A stretch of DNA of 64,000 nucleotides from Rhodothermales bacterium (GCA_017643395.1 JAEPNP010000007.1:62001-126000), one strand, 5' to 3'. Shown: positions 15,562 to 24,916, counted from the stretch's first letter. Numbers and translations are program-made. Notes: generated by a model not told the origin, from the sequence alone.

Positions 15562-16482
15562 ATGTCTGAATTCGCCATCCATGCTCGGGGTCTGCACAAG
15601 CGTTTTGCCGATGTGCATGCGGTGGCCGGCGTGGACTTCGAAGTGCTGCGTGGGGAGTGCTTCGGCCTTTTGGGGCCGAACGGGGCCGGCAAGACGACAT
15701 CGATCGAGATTCTTGAAGGCCTTCAGCGAGCCGATGAGGGTGAGGTCTCTTTACTCGGCCTGAGCTGGGATCGAGACGAGCATACCCTGAGACAGCGCAT
15801 GGGCATCCAGCTTCAGGAGACTCGGCTGCCCGACAAGCTGACGGTGCGCGAGGCGGTGACGCTCTTCCGGAGCTTCTACCGCGCGGGGCGCACCGTGGAC
15901 GAGGTCCTGTCGGCAGTCGCCTTGCACGAAAAAGCGGATGCCTGGGTCGTCAAGCTCTCCGGAGGACAGAAACAGCGCCTTGCGGTGGCATGCGCTCTGG
16001 TCGGTGCGCCCGATTTGCTTTTCCTCGATGAACCGACCACGGGCCTGGACCCGCAGTCACGCCGCCAGCTCTGGGACATTGTCCAGGAATTCCAGCGAGG
16101 CGGCGGCACGGTCCTGCTGACCACGCATTACATGGACGAGGCGTACCAGCTCTGTGACCGGGTGGCCATCATGGATCATGGCCGCATCATCGCTTTGGAT
16201 ACGCCCGATGGGCTCATCGACTCCCTCGGGGCCAGCCACGTCGTGGAATTCCAGGTCGAGGGGGGTGAACTGGCGAAGCTCGAAACCTTGCCGGGCGTCG
16301 AGCACGTGACACGCGACGCGGAGGAAGTCCGGCTCACCGTCAGCGGTATCCATGTCGCCGTTCCGGCGCTCATGAATGCTGTCTCCACGGCGGGATTGAA
16401 GCTCACCGAGTTGCGCACGCATACCGCCACCCTGGAAGACGTATTTCTGCACCACACAGGACGGCACCTGCGCGATGCGTGA
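15562..16482 (+). CDS. ABC transporter ATP-binding protein (ABC-2 exporter type)
   Basis: This 306-residue ATPase has Walker A GPNGAGKTT (38-46), Q-loop 'GIQLQET', signature LSGGQKQR, Walker B LLFLDEP and H-loop TTHYMDEA. The ~80-residue C-terminal extension ('HVVEFQVEGGELAKL', 'TATLEDVFLHHTGRHLRD') is typical of DrrA/CcmA-like ATPases of ABC-2 exporters. The start 15562 begins the conserved 'IHARGLHKRF' strand. It overlaps the permease gene by 8 bp, so the two form one exporter. The substrate is unknown. Confidence 0.93.
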   Translation: MSEFAIHARGLHKRFADVHAVAGVDFEVLRGECFGLLGPNGAGKTTSIEILEGLQRADEGEVSLLGLSWDRDEHTLRQRMGIQLQETRLPDKLTVREAVTLFRSFYRAGRTVDEVLSAVALHEKADAWVVKLSGGQKQRLAVACALVGAPDLLFLDEPTTGLDPQSRRQLWDIVQEFQRGGGTVLLTTHYMDEAYQLCDRVAIMDHGRIIALDTPDGLIDSLGASHVVEFQVEGGELAKLETLPGVEHVTRDAEEVRLTVSGIHVAVPALMNAVSTAGLKLTELRTHTATLEDVFLHHTGRHLRDA

Positions 16483-17506
16483 TCACGAAGTCATCCAGTT
16501 GACCCTCTGGCGCCTGCGGGAGTTTCTGCGGGAGCCTGAGGCGCTGTTCTGGATCTTCGCCTTTCCGCTCCTGCTCGCGATCGCCCTCGGCCTGGCGTTC
16601 AAGAATCAGGGCGAGGAAATCATCCGCATCGGGGTGGTCTCGAACGATGGGGATCTGGCCATTTTCGAAACCCTGAGCGATGCCCCGGCGCTGGAGCCGG
16701 TGGCCGGCGACTACGAGAGTCTCTATCAGGAGCTGCGCACCGGAAGACTGGTACTGCTGGTAACGCCCGGAGACCCGGTCACCTACACGTACGACTCGAC
16801 CCGGGCCGAGGCGCACATGGCGCGGCTGCGCACCGACGACGCCCTGCAATCGGCTGCCGGAAGAACCAATCCCGCCCGCGTGAGGGATGCCCTGATCGCC
16901 GAACGCGGGTCCCGGTACATCGACTTCCTGATACCGGGTCTGCTGGGACTGAACATCATGGGCACCGGGATGTGGGGTGTCGGTTTCGGCATCGTCAAGG
17001 ACCGCATGAACAAGCTGCTGAAGCGGCTCCTGGCCTCCCCGATGCGCCGCAGACACTATCTGCTGGCCCACATGCTTTCGCGCATGTCATTCCTGATCAT
17101 CGAGGTGACGGGGATCCTCGCCTTCGGGGCCCTGGTCTTCGATGTGCCCATCCGGGGCAGCCTGCTCCTGATCGCAGTGATCAGCATCCTCGGCGCGCTG
17201 GCATTTGCGGGCCTGGGGCTTCTTGTCGGAAGCCGGCAAAAGACGGTCGAGGGGGTCTCCGGCCTGATGAACCTCATCATGGTACCCATGTGGATCGGCT
17301 CCGGAGTCTTCTTCGCGTACACGAATTTCCCGGAGGCCATCCATCCGTTCCTGCGCATGCTACCGCTGACAGCCCTGAACGATTCACTGCGAGCTGTGAT
17401 GCTGGAAGGCGTCGGCCTTGCGGCGATTGCGGTGCCCCTGGCGATCATGGCCGGTTGGACTGTGATTTCGTTTGGGCTGGCCCTGAAGCTCTTTCGCTGG
17501 GAGTAG
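16475..17506 (+). CDS. ABC-2 type transporter permease
   Basis: This 343-residue membrane protein has one N-terminal helix ('LFWIFAFPLLLAIALGLAF'), a ~130-residue extracytoplasmic loop, and five C-terminal helices, with 'YIDFLIPGLLGLNIMGTGMW' and 'RLLASPMRRRHYLLAHMLSR'. This is the standard ABC-2 permease layout (ABC2_membrane_3-like). It is translated with the ATPase gene upstream. The gene stops 2 bp before the stop of the convergent kinase gene, leaving no room for a separate terminator. Confidence 0.92.
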   Translation: MRDHEVIQLTLWRLREFLREPEALFWIFAFPLLLAIALGLAFKNQGEEIIRIGVVSNDGDLAIFETLSDAPALEPVAGDYESLYQELRTGRLVLLVTPGDPVTYTYDSTRAEAHMARLRTDDALQSAAGRTNPARVRDALIAERGSRYIDFLIPGLLGLNIMGTGMWGVGFGIVKDRMNKLLKRLLASPMRRRHYLLAHMLSRMSFLIIEVTGILAFGALVFDVPIRGSLLLIAVISILGALAFAGLGLLVGSRQKTVEGVSGLMNLIMVPMWIGSGVFFAYTNFPEAIHPFLRMLPLTALNDSLRAVMLEGVGLAAIAVPLAIMAGWTVISFGLALKLFRWE

Positions 17507-17508
17507 CG

Positions 17509-19989
17509 TCAGCCCCTGTCCATGTCAGCGAGAATGCGTTGGAAGCGCGGGTTGTCACGCACCGGCTCCGCGAACGGCCAGGGCTTGAGCACGGTCATGT
17601 AGACATCCTTCGAGGTAAACCCCTGCTCCAGTTGATCCAGGGCGCGACTCGTATCGCCGAGGGCGATGTGGATCTGCGCCAGGAGGGGGGGCGCGACATA
17701 CACCGAGTCGGCTTCGTCCTCGAGTGCCTTCAGCAGCACCCGGGCGGCCGTGGTACGACCGGACCACGCAAGCGCGCTTGCTTTGAGGGCCCGCGTCAAG
17801 TGTTGAGGTTCGACTACGCCCTCGGCGTCCTCCAGGGCTTTGATTGCATCGTCCCAGCGCCCGAGCGCCAACAGTGGATAGGATCGATTCAGGTGAGCGA
17901 CATAGAAGCCGGGGTGTTCCGCGACAACCTCATCGAGAAACGAAAGCGCTCGCGTATGCTGGCCGGCGTAAAACAGCAGTTGCCCGTAGTTGGTCGGATG
18001 GATCGGGGCTACCGGGTCCAGCAGCATCGCTCGACGCTGGTGCTCCAGCGCCAACTGTAGCCGTCCGGTCTCGGCCAGGTGCGAGGCATACAGATGATGG
18101 GCCTCGGACAGGTTGGGGTTGAGTCGCAGCGCCTCCGCAAACTGATTGTCTGCCCGGTCCGTGTCCCATTCGAATTCGCTGGCGACCGAGGCGAGCGCCG
18201 TGTAGGCCAGCGCCTGCTGGGGGTCGATCCCGATCGCCTCATTCGCGGCATGCGTGGCCATAGTGAATCCCAGATCGAAGGAGGCATAGGCGGTGCCGGC
18301 ACTCAGCAGATTGGCGATGGCCAGTCCGGACCACGCGTCGGCATAGTCCGGCTCCAGCGCGACGGCCTGCTGGAAGAGGCCGGCCGCACGAGGAAGCGAG
18401 CGGGGTGTGCGCTCATTCAGGGCGGCCATTGCGCTGAGATACAGGTCCTGCGCGCGGGCGGAAACGGGGGCCCGGCGCAGTCGGGAGAGGGCCTCTCCGG
18501 TCAGCTCCAGCGCCAGGGCATCAGCAATGGCAGTCGCAATTTCCCCCTGCACATCCAGCAGCGAAGTCGCCTGGCGACGGTGTGTGCGACTCCACAGCTG
18601 CCTGCCGTCGGGTGCCATCAGCTGCACCGCGACCTGAAGGTCGCCGTTCTCCTGCTGCACCTGCCCATCGAGGAAATAGCCAACTCCAAGGTCGCCGGAG
18701 GCAGCCTGCATGTGTTCGCGATCGGCGTGTCGACCACGAACCAATTCCAGACCGGGCAGACCTCCCATACGCGTCAGGATGTCTGATGTGAGCCCCAGTC
18801 CAATGCCCGTCCGGTTTTCGGAAGACAGATCCTCGAACGGAAGCACCGCAAGACGAACCGTGGCCTCGGTCAGGAGAAGGTCCGTGCCTTTGTACACAAG
18901 GCCGGCCAGCGCGACGAGGACGGCACCCAGCACTATCCAACGCACCCGTTGCCCCTGACGGCTCGATGCATCCGCCGTCGAGAGCATCTGGACGATCTCC
19001 TGCGCGCTGGCAAACCGGGCCGCCGGCGACTTCTGCAGGCACCTCTGGACAATCTTGCTCAGATCGGCAGGCGTGCCCTCAGGCAGCGCAGGGGTAGCTT
19101 CGTGGGAGATGGCGTGCAGTACAGCTCCATCTGCCGGAGCCTGCCATGGTCGTCGCCCCGATAGCATTTCGAACAACACCACTCCCAGCGACCAGAGGTC
19201 GGTGCGCTGATCCGTCGGCTGACCAGTGGCCTGTTCCGGGCTCATATAGCCGACCGTACCGGCCCGCGAGGTGCCTCCGGTGGTGTCCTGTTGCTGAAGC
19301 ATCTTCGCGATCCCGAAGTCCAGGATCTTGAGCTGCCCGTCAGCACGCACAAGCAGGTTGGACGGTTTGATATCCCGGTGCACCACGCCGGCAGCGTGGG
19401 CCGCCCGAAGGCCTTCGGCAGCTTGCCGCACGATCGTGCGGGCCATGTCATGCGACACCGGACCCTCGCGGATCATCTCCCGGACCGTGACACCGTCGTA
19501 CACCGGCATGGTTATGAACGGGCGGTCCGGATCGCTGGTGTCGATCTCGTATATGGTGCAGATGGCCGGGTGGTCGATGTTTCCGGCCGCTCGTGCCTCC
19601 GTCAGGAAGCGGTGCGCCGCGCCCTTGCCGGAAAACGAACCCGACGGAAGAAATTTGAGCGCCACGTCGCGGTCGAGCACGGAATCGTGAGCCCGGTACA
19701 CCACGCCCATGCCGCCCCGGCCGAGTTCTTCCTGGATGTGGTAGCGCCCCAACTGGCTGCCGGCGGCCAGTGTGGCCCGGCCGGTGGAACTGCGCACAGA
19801 GGCAAGCAGCTCATCGAAATAGAGCTCCGCGGTCGGGCTCGTCATGTCGCGGAGCCGCCTGGACAGCCGCGGGTCCGATTCCGCGAGGCCACTGAGCAGG
19901 CGCTCTCGCTCGTCAGCGCCGACGCCTTCCAATCGCTCGAACCAGCGCTCGAGTTCTGACCAGTCGGGGGTGTCAGGGGAGGAATCCAT
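17509..19989 (-). CDS. Serine/threonine protein kinase with TolB-like and TPR domains
   Basis: This 826-residue protein has a kinase domain at ~82-345 (GRGGMG loop 90-95, Lys112, HRDIKPSN with Asp206, DFG 224-226). A membrane helix at ~348-366 follows, then a FlgO/TolB-like segment ('RLAVLPFEDLSSENRTGIGLGL', 'DGQVQQENGDLQVAVQL'). The C-terminal ~330 residues are TPR-type repeats ('ALEPDYADAWSGLAIANL', 'ALRLNPNLSEAHHLYASHL'). The N-terminal 70 residues are helical. The gene sits 3 bp downstream of an ECF-type sigma factor gene, the arrangement common for PknB/TPR kinases of this lineage; the kinase probably modulates the sigma factor or shares its signal. Confidence 0.93.
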   Translation of the reverse strand: MDSSPDTPDWSELERWFERLEGVGADERERLLSGLAESDPRLSRRLRDMTSPTAELYFDELLASVRSSTGRATLAAGSQLGRYHIQEELGRGGMGVVYRAHDSVLDRDVALKFLPSGSFSGKGAAHRFLTEARAAGNIDHPAICTIYEIDTSDPDRPFITMPVYDGVTVREMIREGPVSHDMARTIVRQAAEGLRAAHAAGVVHRDIKPSNLLVRADGQLKILDFGIAKMLQQQDTTGGTSRAGTVGYMSPEQATGQPTDQRTDLWSLGVVLFEMLSGRRPWQAPADGAVLHAISHEATPALPEGTPADLSKIVQRCLQKSPAARFASAQEIVQMLSTADASSRQGQRVRWIVLGAVLVALAGLVYKGTDLLLTEATVRLAVLPFEDLSSENRTGIGLGLTSDILTRMGGLPGLELVRGRHADREHMQAASGDLGVGYFLDGQVQQENGDLQVAVQLMAPDGRQLWSRTHRRQATSLLDVQGEIATAIADALALELTGEALSRLRRAPVSARAQDLYLSAMAALNERTPRSLPRAAGLFQQAVALEPDYADAWSGLAIANLLSAGTAYASFDLGFTMATHAANEAIGIDPQQALAYTALASVASEFEWDTDRADNQFAEALRLNPNLSEAHHLYASHLAETGRLQLALEHQRRAMLLDPVAPIHPTNYGQLLFYAGQHTRALSFLDEVVAEHPGFYVAHLNRSYPLLALGRWDDAIKALEDAEGVVEPQHLTRALKASALAWSGRTTAARVLLKALEDEADSVYVAPPLLAQIHIALGDTSRALDQLEQGFTSKDVYMTVLKPWPFAEPVRDNPRFQRILADMDRG

Positions 19990-19992
19990 GGA

Positions 19993-20592
19993 TCAGGGCG
20001 GCAGCTCCTCGTGGATCTCGCTGAATAGCCAGCCCCTTGCCAGCGCCCAGCGTCGCTTTACCGTGGGTGCAGAAATGCCAAGAGCCTCCGCAGTTTCTTC
20101 GACGGTCATTCCGCCGAAGAATCGGCATTCGACCACGCGAGCGAGCTCCGCGTTCTCACCATCAAGCCGAGAGAGAGCCCGCTCCAGATCCAGCAGACGA
20201 TCAGCAGTGGGTTGATCCACCAGGGCCACGTCCTCGATATCGGTCCGGTGCCGATCACCGCCCCGCTTCGCGGATCCGGCCTTGCGCGCATAGTCCATCA
20301 GCACCTGCCGCATGGCTCGGGAGGCCAGCGCGAGAAAATGCGCCCGATCACGGATCTCGTTGTCAGATCCCGCAAGCTTGAGATAGGCCTCGTGGACCAG
20401 GGCGGTCGTGTTCATGGTGAGGTTACCGTGCCATCGGCGGCGCTGGGCACGCGCTCGATTGTGTAATTCACCATAGACCAGCTCGAACAGCTGGTGCGCG
20501 GCAGGCTCATCGCCTTCGATGGCCCGCTGAAGTAGCTCTTCCGGCTGTGCCACGGGCTCCTGGGGAGGGGAGAAGACCTGCATGGTATCCAT
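19993..20592 (-). CDS. ECF-type RNA polymerase sigma factor (Sigma70_ECF, TIGR02999-like)
   Basis: This 199-residue sigma factor has region 2 ('[18 protein letters not shown]', '[11 protein letters not shown]', '[22 protein letters not shown]') and region 4 ('[24 protein letters not shown]', '[16 protein letters not shown]'). The '[10 protein letters not shown]' and '[11 protein letters not shown]' motifs are those of the kinase-associated ECF group. ATG 20592 (MDTMQVF) or the ATG three codons later are equivalent candidates. It is the first gene of the sigma-kinase operon and divergent from xylA (81 bp apart). Confidence 0.9.
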   Translation of the reverse strand: MDTMQVFSPPQEPVAQPEELLQRAIEGDEPAAHQLFELVYGELHNRARAQRRRWHGNLTMNTTALVHEAYLKLAGSDNEIRDRAHFLALASRAMRQVLMDYARKAGSAKRGGDRHRTDIEDVALVDQPTADRLLDLERALSRLDGENAELARVVECRFFGGMTVEETAEALGISAPTVKRRWALARGWLFSEIHEELPP

Positions 20593-20673
20593 TTCGGGGT
20601 ACAGGAAGCAACCGGTATGCGTTTCAACTCCTTTCGATGCCGTCTAGTTTGGGGACCGAACAACTCTTGCACG

Positions 20674-21987
20674 ATGAGCACGAACTACTTCCCCGACGTC
20701 CCCGTCATCAAATTTGAGGGCCCCGAAACGGACAATCCATTGGCGTTCCGGTACTACGATCCCGAACGCCTGATTGCGGGAAAGCGCATGGCGGACCACC
20801 TGCGGTTTGCGTGCGCATACTGGCACACGTTCTGCGGCGGTGGCGGCGATCCGTTCGGTGCGCCCACGAGACAGTTTCCGTGGGATCAGGCGACGGACCC
20901 CATCGCCCGGGGCATGGCCAAGGTGGATGCTGCGTTCGAGTTCATGGACAAGCTCGGGCTGCGCTATTACTGCTTCCACGATGTGGATATGGTGGAGGAG
21001 GCTCCGACGAGTACGGAGACGGCACGGCGGCTGGACGTCGTCAGCGACCACGCCCTGACCAGGATGAAAGAGACCGGAATCGGTCTACTGTGGGGCACGG
21101 CCAATCTGTTCAGTCATCCCCGGTACATGAATGGCGCCGCCACAAATCCCGACTTCGCGGTCGTCGCGCGTGCCGGCGCGCAGGTAAAGCGAGCCCTCGA
21201 CACGACCATCAAACTGGGGGGCGAGAACTACGTGTTTTGGGGCGGCCGCGAAGGCTACATGTCGCTCGTGAACACGGACATGAAGCGGGAGCTGGCGCAT
21301 ATGGCGACGTTCCTTCACATGGCCAGGGACTATGCGCGTGCCCAGGGTTTCACCGGCACCTTCTTCATCGAACCCAAGCCGGCGGAGCCCAGCAAGCATC
21401 AGTATGACTTTGATGCGGCGACGGTTATCGGTTTTCTGAGGGCCAACGACCTTGCGGACGATTTCAAGCTGAACATTGAGGTGAACCATGCGACCCTGGC
21501 GGGCCACACGTTCGAGCACGAACTACAGGTTGCAGCGGACGCGGAAATGCTTGGATCGATCGATGCGAACCGCGGCGACTACCAGAATGGCTGGGATACC
21601 GACCAATTCCCGAACAACCTCTACGAACTTACCGAAGCCATGCTGGTGATCCTGAGAGCTGGTGGTTTCCAGGGTGGGGGCATCAACTTCGACGCGAAGC
21701 TGCGCCGGAACTCGACGGATCTGGTGGACCTCTTCCATGCGCACATCGGCGGCATGGATATGTTCGCGCGTGCATTGATCACCGCTGATCGGTTGCGACG
21801 CGAGTCGCCGCTGGAAGCGATGCGGGCCAGACGGTACGCATCCTTCGACGCTGGTCCCGGTGCGCAATTCGAGCGCGGCGCCATGAGCCTCGAGGACCTG
21901 AGTCAGCTGGCCCTTGCATCGCCCGAACCGGACCAGATTTCAGGTCAGCAGGAGCTCTACGAGAATGTGCTGAACCGATTCATGTGA
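20674..21987 (+). CDS. xylA: Xylose isomerase
   Basis: This 437-residue enzyme interconverts D-xylose and D-xylulose using two divalent metals in the cytoplasm. Class II features are visible: '[24 protein letters not shown]', 'YYCFHDVDM' (catalytic His region), '[14 protein letters not shown]', '[16 protein letters not shown]' (metal Glu and Lys), '[19 protein letters not shown]', '[13 protein letters not shown]'. ATG 20674 ([10 protein letters not shown]) matches the family N-terminus; the upstream ATG at 20617 adds 19 unrelated residues. No xylulokinase or xylose transporter lies nearby. Confidence 0.96.
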   Translation: MSTNYFPDVPVIKFEGPETDNPLAFRYYDPERLIAGKRMADHLRFACAYWHTFCGGGGDPFGAPTRQFPWDQATDPIARGMAKVDAAFEFMDKLGLRYYCFHDVDMVEEAPTSTETARRLDVVSDHALTRMKETGIGLLWGTANLFSHPRYMNGAATNPDFAVVARAGAQVKRALDTTIKLGGENYVFWGGREGYMSLVNTDMKRELAHMATFLHMARDYARAQGFTGTFFIEPKPAEPSKHQYDFDAATVIGFLRANDLADDFKLNIEVNHATLAGHTFEHELQVAADAEMLGSIDANRGDYQNGWDTDQFPNNLYELTEAMLVILRAGGFQGGGINFDAKLRRNSTDLVDLFHAHIGGMDMFARALITADRLRRESPLEAMRARRYASFDAGPGAQFERGAMSLEDLSQLALASPEPDQISGQQELYENVLNRFM

Positions 21988-22157
21988 CGATCCGGGATTT
22001 TCCGTTTAAGTCGGACAGGTGGTCCGCCGATAACCCTTCTGCGCGCCCGGTGTCGGGTCCATCCGACGCCCGCGTACACGCCAAGCGGCGTAGCGCGCCT
22101 TACTGAATGAACCAGATCTGCGCGGGCCTGGAGTTGTCCAAACAAGGGACTTCTGCC

Positions 22158-22490
22158 ATGCGCACACTTCTTCTATCGCTGGTTCTATTCTTTTCGGCTT
22201 TCGACGCAGCTGCCACGACCTTCGAAGCGCCCGAGCGCTGCAGCATTGAGCATGCCGAACCTCCTCGCAACGGCTTCACCATCCAGGTGGCCTCGACGAG
22301 CAATCACTCCAACGCTCGCCAGATGGTCTCCGAACTGCCCGGTTCGTGGATTTCGGTGGCCTGCGTGAAGGGTGCCGAGGTATACCGTATCAACTTCGGA
22401 CGTTTTCAGGCTCGCAATCACGCCGTGGCCGGGCAGTGGGACCTCGAAGACCTCAACCCAAGCCTGTCCGGCCAGATTGTTCGATTCTAG
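22158..22490 (+). CDS. Small secreted SPOR-like protein
   Basis: This 110-residue protein has a signal peptide (MRTLLLSLVLFFSAFDAAA). Its C-terminal ~75 residues resemble a SPOR domain ('GFTIQVASTSNHSNARQMVSEL', then 'VYRINFGRFQARNHAVAGQWDL'). SPOR domains bind denuded glycan strands of septal peptidoglycan. ATG 22158 starts the signal sequence; ATG 22107 in the same frame adds 17 poor residues. It is a stand-alone domain, unlike the usual fusion to an amidase or membrane protein. The gap before it (21988-22157) shows no recognisable feature. The assignment is by pattern only. Confidence 0.7.
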   Translation: MRTLLLSLVLFFSAFDAAATTFEAPERCSIEHAEPPRNGFTIQVASTSNHSNARQMVSELPGSWISVACVKGAEVYRINFGRFQARNHAVAGQWDLEDLNPSLSGQIVRF

Positions 22491-22507
22491 GCCTGTATCA
22501 GAGGCCT
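22489..22507. terminator. Small hairpin between convergent genes
   Basis: AGGCCT at 22489-22494 and again at 22502-22507 can pair across a 7-base loop. It lies exactly between the stop of the SPOR-like gene and the stop of the DoxX gene at 22513. There is no T-run, so at best a weak bidirectional terminator. Confidence 0.3.
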
Positions 22508-22512
22508 CGCCG

Positions 22513-22878
22513 TCAGAAGATTACGATGAGCAGGCTGAGGGCGAGGACCGTAGCTGCCGGCACTGATCGCTTGACGGGGTCACTGACCTTCAGATGCATG
22601 GCAAGGGCGCCCACCATGAGGACCGCCACCAGAATGGCCGCGGGCTGGACCAGAACGGGAAAGAACAGGCCAAACAACAGCGCAAAGGCAGCCAGAATTT
22701 TGAGGCCACCCACCAGGTAATACATGAATCCTGGAAGGCCGTACGCCTCGAATTCAGCCCTTAGCGAGTTGGCGCCCTTGCCACGATATCTCGTGCTGAA
22801 GTCGGATCGAATAAGCCAGACATTCAGCAGTCCGAAAGCAATGACAATCTGAAGGAGAGGGATGAGGACGGAAGACAT
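22513..22878 (-). CDS. DoxX family membrane protein (paralogue)
   Basis: This 121-residue four-helix protein is closely related to the one at 9121-9492 ('FGLLNVWLIRSDFSTRYRG', 'SLRAEFEAYGLPGFMYYLVGGLK', '[18 protein letters not shown]'). ATG 22878 (MSSVLIPLLQIV) aligns with the paralogue's start. It follows a DUF4199-like gene (85 bp upstream) and a membrane-anchored LuxR-type regulator gene on the same strand, suggesting one regulated cluster. Function is unknown beyond the DoxX fold. Confidence 0.8.
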   Translation of the reverse strand: MSSVLIPLLQIVIAFGLLNVWLIRSDFSTRYRGKGANSLRAEFEAYGLPGFMYYLVGGLKILAAFALLFGLFFPVLVQPAAILVAVLMVGALAMHLKVSDPVKRSVPAATVLALSLLIVIF

Positions 22879-22963
22879 AGTACTTGCGAGTAACGTTGGG
22901 TTTGATACGCGACAAGCGGCCGCCGGTGTTCTCCGTCTGCAGTCTGCAATCGCCGCTGAGCGA

Positions 22964-23485
22964 TCAGCCGCGGCTCTTGGGGTGCCTGAGCAGGACCGCG
23001 GAAATGATGGTGACCAGCAGGCCGACCGGAAAGATCTCAAGGAACGTGATCGGGATGCGATAGAGTGGGTCGGCGTAGGTGGCCTTCATTTCCTCCATAT
23101 TGCGGACTTCGGCCTCGAGCGCTGCTCCCACGACGCCGTCGGCCTCAAGCCCCGCGATAATCGAGGTGGTGTATTGCTCGATAAACGCATAGTCCGTCAG
23201 CACCAGGTAGATCTCCCACAGCAGCACATAGATCACGCTGGCGATGGCCGTGATACCCAGGCCCATGAGAAATGCGGTCCCGAAGCGAATGACGCCACCG
23301 AGCTCGTTGTCTCGATACCGTTTGACGCCCATGTAGACCATGCTGAGCGCCACGGTCATGACGAGGTAGCCCAGCCACTCCAGGCCGGCGAGGTGAGTGT
23401 CTCCGGCCAGGGAGGCGGAGAGCATGGCGGAGCCGATGATGATGACTCCGGAGAAGGAGCCGTAGATGAGGGCGATGCGCTTCAT
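22964..23485 (-). CDS. DUF4199 family membrane protein
   Basis: This 173-residue protein has four hydrophobic segments: 'IALIYGSFSGVIIIGSAML', 'WLGYLVMTVALSMVYMGVKRYRD', 'GTAFLMGLGITAIASVIYVLLWEIYLV', 'FLEIFPVGLLVTIISAVLLRH'. A helical loop with 'MEEMKATYADPLYRIP' lies before the last. The phrase 'YMGVKRYRDNELGGVIRFGTAFLMGLGI' is characteristic of DUF4199, a Bacteroidota-rich family of unknown function. It lies between the LuxR-type gene and the DoxX gene on the same strand. Confidence 0.82.
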   Translation of the reverse strand: MKRIALIYGSFSGVIIIGSAMLSASLAGDTHLAGLEWLGYLVMTVALSMVYMGVKRYRDNELGGVIRFGTAFLMGLGITAIASVIYVLLWEIYLVLTDYAFIEQYTTSIIAGLEADGVVGAALEAEVRNMEEMKATYADPLYRIPITFLEIFPVGLLVTIISAVLLRHPKSRG

Positions 23486-23545
23486 GAGTCGTTGCGGTTA
23501 ACTGCCCGGATCATACTGAACTGGCCTCCCGGGGCGCGTCACCCG

Positions 23546-23574
23546 AACGGGTGATTCGCCTGCAATCACCCGTT
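23546..23574. terminator. Perfect 10-bp stem-loop after the LuxR-type gene
   Basis: AACGGGTGAT (23546-23555) and ATCACCCGTT (23565-23574) pair perfectly around a 9-base loop. It lies 4 bp past the stop of the minus-strand LuxR-type gene and 60 bp upstream of the DUF4199 start. There is no T-run, so it could be an attenuating terminator or a dyad operator for the downstream gene. A further TCACCCG at 23539-23545 offers an alternative pairing. Confidence 0.45.
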
Positions 23575-23578
23575 GGGG

Positions 23579-23989
23579 CTATGCGATCAGGCTCAGTTCG
23601 CGGGCTCGTTCTACCGCTTGCGTGCGGCGGGAGACCTCCAGCTTGCTGTACAGTCGCGCCACGTGCGTTTTGATGGTGTTGCCCGAAACGAACAGCTTGT
23701 CGGCGATCTCCGCGTTCGAGTGTCCCTTTGCCAGCAGTTCGAGCACCTCGTACTCGCGCGGACTGATGCCCAGGTACTCCATGGCTTGATCGTTGCGTGT
23801 GAACTCCGTTGCTCGCCGCTTCACGAGACGACTGCCGGCCCAAATGCCGAGCGCTACGAACACGGCTGCCACCACGCCCACATACACATCAGTGGACAGT
23901 CGCCGCACGGTGTGCTGATAATCCAGCCATTGCAGCACGAATACGAGCAGGGCCGCAACTGCGGCGTAGACGAGCATCGATCGTTTCAC
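23579..23989 (-). CDS. Membrane-anchored LuxR-type HTH regulator
   Basis: This 136-residue protein has two N-terminal membrane helices ('MLVYAAVAALLVFVLQWLDY', 'DVYVGVVAAVFVALGIWAG'). A GerE/LuxR-type HTH at ~73-136 follows ('GISPREYEVLELLAKGHSNAEIADKLFVS', 'NTIKTHVARLYSKLEV'). There is no receiver or ligand domain, so DNA binding is tethered directly to the membrane. The natural targets are itself and the DUF4199 and DoxX genes downstream; that is inference from position. Confidence 0.85.
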   Translation of the reverse strand: MKRSMLVYAAVAALLVFVLQWLDYQHTVRRLSTDVYVGVVAAVFVALGIWAGSRLVKRRATEFTRNDQAMEYLGISPREYEVLELLAKGHSNAEIADKLFVSGNTIKTHVARLYSKLEVSRRTQAVERARELSLIA

Positions 23990-24016
23990 GCCGCAAAGGT
24001 ACTGGATTCCGATGGG

Positions 24017-24838
24017 CTATCTGGCCACAAGCGCGAGTCGTACGAACAGGCCGCGGCCCGCATCGATCTGGCGCTCGTCGTCTCCCGTACCCCACTCGAG
24101 GGTGTTCTTCAGGGTGTATCCGACCTTGAACTCCGCGGAGGCGATGCGTGAGACCGGAAACTGGGCTACGGGAGCAATCGTCGCCAACGTGTGATCCAGG
24201 CGCTGCATCTCGTGATCGATGTGGAACGAGGCGGTCCCGTAGTTCGCGGCAAGACCCATACGGACCTTGTTCGGGTTTCCCAGCCAGAGGTTGGCCCGCG
24301 AAGGGGCCCTGATGTCTATGTGGATTCGATTGCGTGGGTCGGTCTTGAACTGCAGCACGGGCGCAATCGGGAGATCCAGTCTGTTGCGGTAGGTGACGCC
24401 CAGACCCCATCGCCCGTCAGACTGGTAGATGACGGCAGTGCGCAGGTCAACGTCGGCCATGGCAAGCCGAGCCTGAAAGTCGCTGGCGATCGCCGGAGAG
24501 GCGTACAGCGTCAGCGTCCCCCCGAACGCCGGAATTTGCGCTGCCACGTCATAACGGATCTCGTGGTAATGCTGCGGGCTGTCCAGTCGCGAACGCCGGG
24601 GCCCGTCGACATCCGTGCGCAGGACCCGGTACCGCAGGGCGTGCGTGACCGTGGAGGAACCGATGCGTGTCGGCAGGGCGAACCCTGCTCGTGCAGAGAG
24701 CAGGCGGGATCCGTCCCCCGGGGCCGTGCCGGAAGGGGTGACCTGGCCCGCGAGCAGCGTGAACTGGGCGGCCGCGGGCAGGGCACTCAGGATGCTCAGG
24801 GCGCTCAGAAGCGACAGGATCTGCAGCAGGGATCTCAT
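24017..24838 (-). CDS. Outer-membrane beta-barrel-like protein (DUF6268-like)
   Basis: This 273-residue protein has a signal peptide (MRSLLQILSLLSALSILSALPAAAQ). It is otherwise made of short amphipathic beta strands ('HEIRYDVAAQIPAFGGTLTLYASPAI', 'GRWGLGVTYRNRLDLPIAPVLQFK', 'EFKVGYTLKNTLEWG') and ends in 'GLFVRLALVAR'. This pattern fits an eight- to ten-stranded outer-membrane barrel; DUF6268 is my best family guess. It stands alone between the LuxR-type gene and the esterase gene on the same strand. Confidence 0.6.
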   Translation of the reverse strand: MRSLLQILSLLSALSILSALPAAAQFTLLAGQVTPSGTAPGDGSRLLSARAGFALPTRIGSSTVTHALRYRVLRTDVDGPRRSRLDSPQHYHEIRYDVAAQIPAFGGTLTLYASPAIASDFQARLAMADVDLRTAVIYQSDGRWGLGVTYRNRLDLPIAPVLQFKTDPRNRIHIDIRAPSRANLWLGNPNKVRMGLAANYGTASFHIDHEMQRLDHTLATIAPVAQFPVSRIASAEFKVGYTLKNTLEWGTGDDERQIDAGRGLFVRLALVAR

Positions 24839-24916
24839 GATCGTGCGGGATTGCTGCTTTCCTACACGTCAGGCGCCGCTGAGAGGGATCAGACCGCCGG
24901 CGCTCAATCCAGGTGA

